From NCBI GenBank assembly GCA_026417815.1, contig JAOACN010000536.1, positions 1-12,542 of the forward strand: a stretch of 12,542 nt of DNA, written 5' to 3'. Under the pieces are notes generated by a model. That model saw nothing but the letters and a program-made list of their open reading frames with translations, had not been told where the DNA came from and did not search any database. Below are positions 5,945 through 11,834 of the stretch, piece by piece. The position numbers and the translations under genes are program-made. The DNA is from Chloroflexaceae bacterium (GTDB taxonomy: Bacteria; Chloroflexota; Chloroflexia; Chloroflexales; Chloroflexaceae). Numbering within the stretch: position 1 is the first letter of the stretch; each line of letters opens with the position of its first letter.

Positions 5945-6739
5945 GTGTCCAATGCCCAGAGCCTCGTCGCCCTGTTTGAGGCGATGACGCAGAACCTTGA
6001 ACGGGATCGCGACAATCTGAACCAGCTTGATCGCGACGATAACGACACCGGCGACAACATGGTCGCCAATTTCCGCCTGGTGACGGCGACGTTGCAGCAG
6101 GAGATCAACCGCGAGGGCGAGACGGATCTGGGTGTGGCCCTCGGACAGGCAGCGCAGACGTTGCGGAGCGAGGGGCGGGGCGGCACGGCGGGGATCTACG
6201 CCGATGGGCTCGCCGAGGCGGCCAACCGACTGTCGGGGAAGAGCAGCTTCACCCTCGATGACCTGCTGCCCCTGCTGGAGGGCCTTGCCCGGGGAGCGCA
6301 GCAGTCGGGCCGCCAGCCCGGGGAGGGTTCGCTGCTGGATGTGCTGCTGCCGGCGATTGGCAGCTACAGCCAGGCCAAGCGCGCGGGCCAGAGCGATCTG
6401 GAGGCCATGCTCAGCGCGCTGCTGGAGGCGCGCCGGGGCGCGACGGGTACGGCCAGCGCCTCAACCGGCTATGGCCGCGGCGCCGGCCGGGATACGCGGG
6501 GTGAAATCGATCCCGGCGCCGCCGGGGCGGCCTCGCTGCTGGAAGGGTTGCTGGGCGCGCTGTTGCAGAGCGCCATGCGCGGTCAGGCTGGCGGCGCCGG
6601 TGCTCCAGGCAAGTATAGCGGGCCTTCCACCCTCCCCCAGACCGAAACCGGTACCGGTGAGACCCGCCCGCAGGCGCCCGCCAGTTCCGGGAATCCCATT
6701 CTTGACATCCTCGGCGGCCTGTTCGGGGGCAATCGGTAG
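5945..6739 (+). CDS. DhaL/DAK2-like (dihydroxyacetone kinase L-subunit fold) protein
   Basis: This 264-residue protein matches the DhaL fold in order. LDRDDNDTGDNM (28-39) corresponds to the Asp cluster DGD[HT]GTNM that binds Mg-nucleotide; D32, D34 and N38-M39 are kept. GRGGTAGIYADGL (77-89) corresponds to the GG.SGPLYGTFF nucleotide loop. EGSLLDVLLPAI (127-138) corresponds to the DKTLLDAL.PA helix, and RDTRGEIDPGAAGAASLLEGL (182-202) to GERSIGH.DPGA.S. The domain is followed by a Gly/Pro-rich stretch and a hydrophobic end (NPILDILGGLFGG), making it longer than a usual DhaL of about 210 residues. In dihydroxyacetone kinases DhaL holds ADP and works with DhaK; in FakA a related domain works with FakB/DegV. 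Neither partner is in the window, and the usual Gly of DGD is Asn here, so kinase activity is uncertain. Start is GTG with a strong ribosome site. Confidence 0.78.
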   Translation: MSNAQSLVALFEAMTQNLERDRDNLNQLDRDDNDTGDNMVANFRLVTATLQQEINREGETDLGVALGQAAQTLRSEGRGGTAGIYADGLAEAANRLSGKSSFTLDDLLPLLEGLARGAQQSGRQPGEGSLLDVLLPAIGSYSQAKRAGQSDLEAMLSALLEARRGATGTASASTGYGRGAGRDTRGEIDPGAAGAASLLEGLLGALLQSAMRGQAGGAGAPGKYSGPSTLPQTETGTGETRPQAPASSGNPILDILGGLFGGNR

Positions 6740-6767
6740 ATCTTCATTCGCACGGCAAGGTTTTCCT

Positions 6768-6786
6768 GGGAGGGCGACGCCCTCCC
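6768..6786. terminator. Hairpin after the DhaL-like gene (GGGAGGGCG family)
   Basis: Perfect 9-base arms GGGAGGGCG (6768-6776) and CGCCCTCCC (6778-6786) around A begin 29 bases after the TAG. The position suits a terminator, but no T-tract follows and the same motif recurs elsewhere as a dispersed repeat. Confidence 0.5.
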
Positions 6787-6873
6787 CGTGGCGGGTTCTC
6801 CCCAGAAGCGGTGCGCCCGGGAGGCTCGCGTCCTCCCGGCCCCTCCCCTTCCGCAGGCGCTCCCTGAAGGGGC

Positions 6874-6896
6874 CGGGAGGGCGCCGCCCTCCCGGT
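6874..6896. repeat. Hairpin of the GGGAGGGCG family
   Basis: Perfect 10-base arms CCGGGAGGGC (6874-6883) and GCCCTCCCGG (6887-6896) with a three-base loop. Confidence 0.75.
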
Positions 6897-6929
6897 GGCG
6901 CGTTTTTCTGCCCGGAGATGTGCCGGGGA

Positions 6930-6966
6930 GGGCGTTTACCCTCCCCTCGTGGCGCCCTTTCAGCAC
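6930..6966 (+). repeat. 37-bp direct repeat, copy 1
   Basis: This stretch recurs 75 bases downstream with a single difference (G6951 versus A7026). Its left part forms the GGGAGGG..CCCTCCC inverted repeat with flanking bases. Confidence 0.9.
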
Positions 6967-7004
6967 GGATCCATGGCGCGAGTGCATGAGGCATATCAGC
7001 GAGG

Positions 7005-7041
7005 GGGCGTTTACCCTCCCCTCGTAGCGCCCTTTCAGCAC
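7005..7041 (+). repeat. 37-bp direct repeat, copy 2, overlapping a gene end
   Basis: Second copy of the 37-base repeat. Its last seven bases (7035-7041) include the minus-strand TGA (7035-7037) and the final Cys codon of the response regulator, so the repeat supplies that gene's stop. Confidence 0.9.
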
Positions 7042-7823
7042 TCTTCGCCCGACGTAAGCATGTAGCCCGCGCCGCGCACGCTCACCAGAAAGGTCGGGGC
7101 GCGGGGGTTGGGTTCGAGCTTGGCGCGCAGCCGGTGCACCCGGGCCTTGATCAGTTCGCGGGCCTCGTCGGGGGCGCAGTGATAGCCCAGCACGTCGCGG
7201 GCCAGGCGTTCGGGGGACAGCACCTCGCCGTTGCGATGGGCCAGGTAGAGCAGCAGATCAAACTCCCCGCTGGTCAGCGGCAGGATCCGATTGCCCACCG
7301 TCGCCCGGCGGCGGCGCGGGTCAATGTGCAGCGCGCCGACGCGCAGGGTGGCCTGGCGGGGTTCCGGGATCGCGTAGGGAGCATCGTGGGGCTCGGCGAT
7401 GCGTAACAGCGTGGCGCCCAGGTGCCGGAGCGTGGCTTGATAGGCGCTGCGGGTGTGCCACTGCTCCAGCGCCCGGTCCACACAGCGGGCGATGGCATCG
7501 AAGGTAAAGGGTTTGCGCAGGTAGGCCCGCGCGCCGAGATTAAGGGCCGCGATCGCCGATTCGAGTGTTGCTGCGCCGGTCAGGACTATCAACTCCAGGT
7601 CGGGATGCAGGCGTCGCGCCGCGGCCATCAGCGCGAGGCCGTCGCCCGTCGCCAGCGCGATCTCGGTCATCAGCAGGGCGAAGGATTCTTGCTGCAGCAG
7701 CGCCAGCGCCTGCTGCGCGCTGCCCGTGGCGACGACCGTGCGCCCGTCGGCGCGAAGCTGGCTGTCGAGCGCCATGCGAAGGTCTGGGTCCTCCTCTACA
7801 AGTAGTATGCGTGGCTTGTTCAT
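7035..7823 (-). CDS. OmpR-type response regulator with Glu at the phosphoacceptor position
   Basis: This 262-residue protein has a receiver domain (about 4-120) and a winged-helix DNA-binding domain of the OmpR/PhoB type (157-258; LTSGEFDLLLYLAHRNGEVLSPERLARDVLG, then ARVHRLRAKLE and VRGAGYML). In the receiver, LLMTEIALATGDG (51-62) aligns with LLxxDIxMPxMDG, so E54 stands where the phosphorylated Asp belongs; the acidic pair is E10-E11, while T82 and K104-P105 are kept. Glu there often mimics phosphorylation, so the regulator may be constitutively active or use another signal (inference). The ATG at 7823 is preferred to a GTG at 7835 because GGGG lies six bases before it. No cognate kinase adjoins. 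It is divergent from the RND pump and may control it, as local regulators often do, but no operator is proven. Confidence 0.88.
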   Translation of the reverse strand: MNKPRILLVEEDPDLRMALDSQLRADGRTVVATGSAQQALALLQQESFALLMTEIALATGDGLALMAAARRLHPDLELIVLTGAATLESAIAALNLGARAYLRKPFTFDAIARCVDRALEQWHTRSAYQATLRHLGATLLRIAEPHDAPYAIPEPRQATLRVGALHIDPRRRRATVGNRILPLTSGEFDLLLYLAHRNGEVLSPERLARDVLGYHCAPDEARELIKARVHRLRAKLEPNPRAPTFLVSVRGAGYMLTSGEEC

Positions 7824-8093
7824 CGGATGCCCCACTGCTCAGCAGGATGTCGGGTCGTGTGGCGACACGCCGGCGTCAGCAGGCGCTACGAGCCACAGCG
7901 GCTCTGGTCCGCTGTACGACGGGACGCGCGCAGGGCGCCAGACTCCGCCGGTGTGCCGGAGTATTCGAGCGGCAGTACGATACCAGTTTCAACGCCGAAG
8001 GTACAGGCCCCCACGCTCCTATTGCAAAAGGGGTTAGTGGTACGGTGCCATTCAGCAGGTGCCGGATGGAACGCGCCGTTGTTGCTCGGAGGA

Positions 8094-8112
8094 GGGGCAA
8101 CCCGGTTTCCCC
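8094..8112. repeat. Dispersed palindrome, copy 4
   Basis: GGGGCAACC (8094-8102) and GGTTTCCCC (8104-8112) around C, with one arm mismatch at 8098. It is followed by ATCCAGCCGCCCGATGGG, resembling the sequence after copies 1 and 2. Confidence 0.75.
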
Positions 8113-8131
8113 ATCCAGCCGCCCGATGGGA

Positions 8132-8162
8132 GGGTCCGGGAGGGGTAGCCCTCCCGGAACCC
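8132..8162. repeat. Hairpin of the GGGAGGG family
   Basis: GGGTCCGGGAGGG (8132-8144) pairs with CCCTCCCGGAACCC (8149-8162) with one bulged A and a four-base loop. Confidence 0.7.
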
Positions 8163-8207
8163 TCTAACCCGCTTTGGGGCGCGTAGTCGCCCCACCGGGA
8201 CGCACGT

Positions 8208-8236
8208 GTAGAGCCGTCCTGCCGGGACGGCTCTAC
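8208..8236. repeat. Perfect 12-bp hairpin GTAGAGCCGTCC/GGACGGCTCTAC
   Basis: Arms at 8208-8219 and 8225-8236 are exact reverse complements around a five-base loop. Short palindromes of this GTAGAG..CTCTAC style are common intergenic repeats in Chloroflexota as I remember them. It lies about 80 bases upstream of the pump start. Confidence 0.8.
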
Positions 8237-8251
8237 TTGCGCGTCAGAAGA

Positions 8252-8286
8252 CTTTACGGTAGAGTAAAGATAACGTCTTTGCAAAG
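8252..8286 (+). promoter_or_regulatory. Operator-like symmetric sites upstream of the RND pump
   Basis: CTTTAC (8252-8257) and GTAAAG (8264-8269) form an inverted repeat six bases apart, and CTTTGCAAAG (8277-8286) is a perfect 10-base palindrome. They occupy the relatively AT-rich segment just before the pump's ribosome site, where a repressor or activator would bind. The regulator is not identified. Confidence 0.4.
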
Positions 8287-8315
8287 GATGTGCAGATCCC
8301 ATCCAGGAGAATGTG

Positions 8316-11300
8316 ATGGCAACGGGCCCCAGCCAGAAAGAGAAGCTCAACGGCCTCTGGATCTCCGATATGTCCATCCGCCAGCCGGTGTTCATCACCA
8401 TGATCATGCTGGCGGTGCTCACGTTCGGCATTCTCGCCTTTCGCACCACGCCCGTCAATCTGCTGCCCGATATTGATGTGCCGGTGATGGCCGTGTCGAT
8501 CACCTACCCTGGCGCCGGCCCCGAGAGTGTGGCCGATCAGGTGGTCAAGCCGATTGAGGATGCGGTCAATACGCTGGGGGGCCTGGAGGATATTACCTCG
8601 CAGGCCAGTGAGGGCTTCGCGCTCATCCTCCTGGAGTTCCGGGCCGGCACCGACATCCGCGAGGCCGAACAACAGGTGCGCGAGAAGGTCAACGCGGTGC
8701 TGCCCACCTTGCCCCGCGATGTGCGCCAGCCGGTCTACGAGCGCTTCGACCCCAACCAGGAACCGATCATGTCGATTGCCGTGGCCGGTACCGCCGGGCA
8801 ATCGCCCCTGGAGCTGCGCCGCATCCTCGATGACGAGATCGTGCCCCTGCTGCAGCGCGCCCAGGGCGTCGGTTCGATCAGCGTCAGCGGCGGCGAAACG
8901 CGCCAGATCAATGTGCTGATGGACCTGGAGAAGCTCCAGGCCTATGGCATCTTGCCCTCGCAGATCAGCAACTCCCTGCGCCAGGCCAATGCCAACCTGG
9001 GCCTCGGCTCGATCACCCAGGGCGACCAGGAGATCAGCCTGCGCGCCCCTTCGTTGCTCCAGACCCCCGAGGACATTGCCCGCATCCAGATCACCGGCAC
9101 CCCCTACCGCGTCGGTGATGTGGCCCGCGTCGAGGACGGCGTGGCCGATGTGACCCGCATCTCGCGCCTCAATGGCAGTGAGGCGATCATACTCCAGGTC
9201 CGCAAGCAGTCTGGTGCCAACACCGTGGCCGTGGCCGACAATGTGCAGAAGGCCCTCGCCGAGGTGTTCGCCAACCGCCCTGACCTGACCTATACCATTC
9301 CCCGCGACGACTCGGAGGCGGTCCGTTCGTCGGTGGCCAGTTCGCTCGAAGAACTGATCTTCGCCTCCATCGCGGCCTTCGCGGTGGTCTGGCTCTTTTT
9401 CCGCAACCTCCGCAGCACGATCATTACGATGTCGGGTCTGCCCATTATTCTGATCGGCACCTTTATCTTTATGCCGTTCTTTGGGCTGACCATCAACCTG
9501 ATCACCCTGCTGGCCCTCTCACTCTGTGTCGGTCTGGTGATTGACGACGCGATCGTGGTGCGCGAGAACATTTTCCGCCACATGGAACGGGGCGAATCGG
9601 CGCGGGTGGCCGCGTCCAGGGGCACCTGGGAGGTGGGCCTCTCGGTGGTGGCGATGACCCTGACCATCGTCGCCGTATTCGTGCCCGTGACCTTCGCCGA
9701 AGGCACCGCCGGCATCGTCTTCAAGTCCTTCGGCCTGGTGGTCTCGATTGCCATTCTTCTCTCGCTGGCCGAGGCCTTTACCCTGGCGCCCATGATGTCG
9801 GCCAATGTCTTCCCTGGTGTCAAGGTCAAGCCGCACCAGGAGAAAGGGCCGCACCACGACGCCGTGCCCGGTCTCAAGCTCGACCATCTGGAGGGCGAGC
9901 ATATCGAGCGCGACGCCGGGCTGATCCACGAGGCCCAGGAGGACCCCGGGCGCATGGGTCTGGCCTACGGCTCGCTCCTCGCCTGGACGCTGCGCTCGAC
10001 CCGCAACCGGCTGATTGTCGTTGGCATTGCCATCGGCGTGCTGGTGCTCAGCATGGTGGTCGCCAGCGGTCTCAAGTTCAGCTTCTTCCCCGAGCAGGAC
10101 CCGCATCAATTTTTGATGGGCTTCGAATCCCCTCCCGGCACCGCGCTGGAGCAGACCAACCGCCTGGCCCAGCAGGCCGAGCAGGTGCTCCTGGCCGATC
10201 CGGCGGTGGAGACGGTGATCGCCAACGTGGGCTTCGCCGGCAACCCCGAACGGGCCGAGTTCTTCGTCAAGCTCAAGGGGCGCACGCCGACGGTCCCGGT
10301 GCAGGAACGCCTGCGCGACCAACTGGCCTTCCTGCCGCGGCTCTCCTTCGCTCAGCCGAGCTTCCAGCCCACCAGCACCGGGGTGGCCGGGCGCGAACTA
10401 CAGGTCAGCTTGCAGACCGCGCGGCCCGTCGCCGAACTCGAGCCGGTGGTGCAGGCCGTGATGGCCGAGTTGCAGCGCACCCCCGGCCTGGTAGATGTTG
10501 ACACGAACTTCCAGTTCGGCAAGCCGGAGCTGCGCTTTCGGGCCGATCCCGGCCGCATTGGCGAGCTGGGGGTGACCAACGATGACATCGCCACCTCGGT
10601 GCGCGCGCTGATCAACGGCGACCGGGCCACCGTGCTGCGCCAGAATGGCGCCGACACCGACGTGGTGGTGCGGCTGGAGCCGGAGGATCGCAGCGGAGTC
10701 GAGGCGCTGGGGGCGATCAGCATTCCCACGCGCACCGGCAACGTGCCCCTCAGCGCCCTGGGCACGGTGGAACTGGCCTCCAGCCCGGTGACCATCCGCC
10801 GCTTCGACCGCCTCAACCAGGTGCTCGTCGGCGCGAACCTGGAGGGGCGCAACCTGGGCGAGGTGCAGGCCGAAATCGCCCCGCGCATCGCCGCCCTGGG
10901 CATTCCCGGCGACGTGGTCGTGAGCTACGTCGGCACCTTGCAGCAGACCAGCGAGGGCTTCGAGTCGCTGCTGCTGGCGATGGGCCTCTCGGTGCTGTTC
11001 GTTTACATGGTGCTGGCTTCGCAGTTTGGCTCCTTCTCGCAGCCGCTCGTGATCATGATGGCCATGCCCTTCAGCTTCATCGGCGCCTTTCTGGTGCTGC
11101 GCATCATCGGCATTGACCTGGACATCACGGGCATGATCGGCCTGATTATGCTCCTCGGCCTGGTGGTGAAGAACTCGATCCTGCTGGTTGACTTCACGAA
11201 TCGCCTGCGGGAGCTCGGGCTGAGCAAGCACGAGGCCCTGCGCCTGGCGGGGGCCATCCGCCTGCGTCCGATCTTGATGACGGCCCTCTCGCTGATCGCC

Positions 11301-11609
11301 GGAGCCCTGCCCACGGCCCTGGGCATCCACCTGGTCGCCACTGGCGAAGGCAGCGAGTTCCGCAAGGGTCTGGCCTGGGTGATCATCGGTGGCATGACCA
11401 CCTCGACGCTGCTGACCCTGCTGGTGGTGCCGACGGTCTACAGCCTGATGGACTCGGCGGTCACCCGGTTCTCGGCCTGGGTGCGGCGGCGCATTCCGGC
11501 CGCGGCGCCGCCGGCGGCCCCCGCCGCGCCCGCCGCGCCCGCTGGCGATCCGCCCATCCCGTCGTTGCCCGGCCCTGCCGCACCGACCTCCGAGCCGTCG
11601 GCGGATTAG
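8316..11609 (+). CDS. RND-family (HAE1-type) efflux pump, inner-membrane subunit
   Basis: This 1097-residue protein has the full RND layout: first membrane helix at about 22-43, a first large extracytoplasmic loop (44-343), a helix cluster at about 345-490, a second helix block from 563, a second loop (585-883) and closing helices to about 1045. The proton-relay pair is present as D410-D411 in LVIDDAIVVREN (TM4), with K952 in LLGLVVKNSILLVDF (TM10). SIRQPVFITMIML and LLPDIDVPVMAVSITYPGA are typical of the family. It should export drugs or lipophilic compounds using the proton gradient. Oddities are a His- and acid-rich cytoplasmic linker (about 501-545; six His) and a Pro/Ala-rich tail (1061-1097). 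The ATG at 8316 is favoured by AGGAG six bases upstream over a GTG at 8313. The adaptor gene follows at 11835; no outer-membrane channel gene is seen. Confidence 0.95.
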   Translation: MATGPSQKEKLNGLWISDMSIRQPVFITMIMLAVLTFGILAFRTTPVNLLPDIDVPVMAVSITYPGAGPESVADQVVKPIEDAVNTLGGLEDITSQASEGFALILLEFRAGTDIREAEQQVREKVNAVLPTLPRDVRQPVYERFDPNQEPIMSIAVAGTAGQSPLELRRILDDEIVPLLQRAQGVGSISVSGGETRQINVLMDLEKLQAYGILPSQISNSLRQANANLGLGSITQGDQEISLRAPSLLQTPEDIARIQITGTPYRVGDVARVEDGVADVTRISRLNGSEAIILQVRKQSGANTVAVADNVQKALAEVFANRPDLTYTIPRDDSEAVRSSVASSLEELIFASIAAFAVVWLFFRNLRSTIITMSGLPIILIGTFIFMPFFGLTINLITLLALSLCVGLVIDDAIVVRENIFRHMERGESARVAASRGTWEVGLSVVAMTLTIVAVFVPVTFAEGTAGIVFKSFGLVVSIAILLSLAEAFTLAPMMSANVFPGVKVKPHQEKGPHHDAVPGLKLDHLEGEHIERDAGLIHEAQEDPGRMGLAYGSLLAWTLRSTRNRLIVVGIAIGVLVLSMVVASGLKFSFFPEQDPHQFLMGFESPPGTALEQTNRLAQQAEQVLLADPAVETVIANVGFAGNPERAEFFVKLKGRTPTVPVQERLRDQLAFLPRLSFAQPSFQPTSTGVAGRELQVSLQTARPVAELEPVVQAVMAELQRTPGLVDVDTNFQFGKPELRFRADPGRIGELGVTNDDIATSVRALINGDRATVLRQNGADTDVVVRLEPEDRSGVEALGAISIPTRTGNVPLSALGTVELASSPVTIRRFDRLNQVLVGANLEGRNLGEVQAEIAPRIAALGIPGDVVVSYVGTLQQTSEGFESLLLAMGLSVLFVYMVLASQFGSFSQPLVIMMAMPFSFIGAFLVLRIIGIDLDITGMIGLIMLLGLVVKNSILLVDFTNRLRELGLSKHEALRLAGAIRLRPILMTALSLIAGALPTALGIHLVATGEGSEFRKGLAWVIIGGMTTSTLLTLLVVPTVYSLMDSAVTRFSAWVRRRIPAAAPPAAPAAPAAPAGDPPIPSLPGPAAPTSEPSAD

Positions 11610-11630
11610 GCGAGGTTTCAAAGGGGATTT

Positions 11631-11657
11631 CCCTGGGAGAGCGAAGCCCTCCCAGGG
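11631..11657. terminator. Hairpin after the RND pump gene (GGGAG..CTCCC family)
   Basis: CCCTGGGAGAG (11631-11641) and CCCTCCCAGGG (11647-11657) pair with one A-C mismatch, 22 bases after the TAG. No T-run follows, so termination is only possible. Confidence 0.45.
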
Positions 11658-11664
11658 GCAGGGG

Positions 11665-11687
11665 ATGGGGAAACCTGGTTTGCGCAT
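11665..11687. repeat. Dispersed palindrome, copy 5 (inverted orientation, degenerate)
   Basis: ATGGGGAAACC (11665-11675) and GGTTTGCGCAT (11677-11687) around T have mismatches in the middle of the arms. The upstream GGGGCAGGGG matches, in reverse complement, the CCCCTGCCC that follows copies 1 and 2, so this copy is in the opposite orientation. Confidence 0.7.
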
Positions 11688-11719
11688 ATTTCTGCAATCG
11701 GCATCGGGGCGCCGCTCCT

Positions 11720-11730
11720 CCCCCCCCCCC
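11720..11730 (+). repeat. Homopolymer run of 11 C
   Basis: Eleven consecutive C bases between the pump and adaptor genes. The length may be miscounted by sequencing; it is non-coding here. Confidence 0.9.
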
Positions 11731-11747
11731 GCCTCGCTGCGCTCGGC

Positions 11748-11786
11748 GCCCCCTCCCTCTTCACCACAGGTGGAGAGGGAGGGGGC
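11748..11786. terminator. Long 18-bp hairpin between pump and adaptor genes
   Basis: GCCCCCTCCCTCTTCACC (11748-11765) pairs with the 18 bases 11769-11786 with one G-T wobble around an ACA loop. It is the most stable stem in the window and lies 48 bases before the adaptor start. Without a T-tract it may attenuate, stabilise or simply be a mobile palindrome. Confidence 0.55.
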
Positions 11787-11834
11787 CGGGGGAGGGTGAG
11801 GACCGTACACCTTACGTCATATGGAGTCTGTTCC

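Larger units (their letters stand above)
6740..7034. other. Convergent intergenic region, 295 bases, packed with repeats
   Basis: It lies between the ends of the DhaL-like gene and the leftward response regulator. It contains at least four GGGAGGGCG-type inverted repeats and most of a 37-base direct repeat pair. No gene is supported. Termination from both sides probably happens here, though no hairpin has a T-run. Confidence 0.75.
7824..8315. other. Divergent regulatory region between regulator and efflux pump, 492 bases
   Basis: It should contain promoters for the leftward regulator and rightward pump. It holds palindrome copy 4 (8094-8112), a GGGAGGG-type hairpin (8132-8162), a GTAGAGCCGTCC hairpin (8208-8236) and operator-like symmetric sites (8252-8286). 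Promoter matches are weak: TTGCGC (8237-8242) with TAGAGT (8260-8265) at 17 bases on the plus strand is the best for the pump. No gene is supported. Confidence 0.7.

Noticed and set aside
6740..7041. CRISPR array
   Set aside because: Only two copies of a 37-base direct repeat are present, one overlapping a gene end, with no further regularly spaced units and no cas genes.
7886..8503. 205-codon minus-strand frame across the regulatory region and pump start
   Set aside because: It runs through several hairpins and antisense to the pump N-terminus, with no coherent domain.
11720..11730. Poly-C tract as a phase-variation switch
   Set aside because: It is about 100 bases upstream of the adaptor start and outside any reading frame, so slippage would not switch a protein on or off; length may be a sequencing artefact.
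10398..11810. 470-codon open frame on the minus strand opposite the RND pump
   Set aside because: It is the antisense shadow of a high-GC gene: low-complexity His/Gln/Gly/Arg composition, no domain pattern, while the plus strand encodes an unmistakable RND pump.
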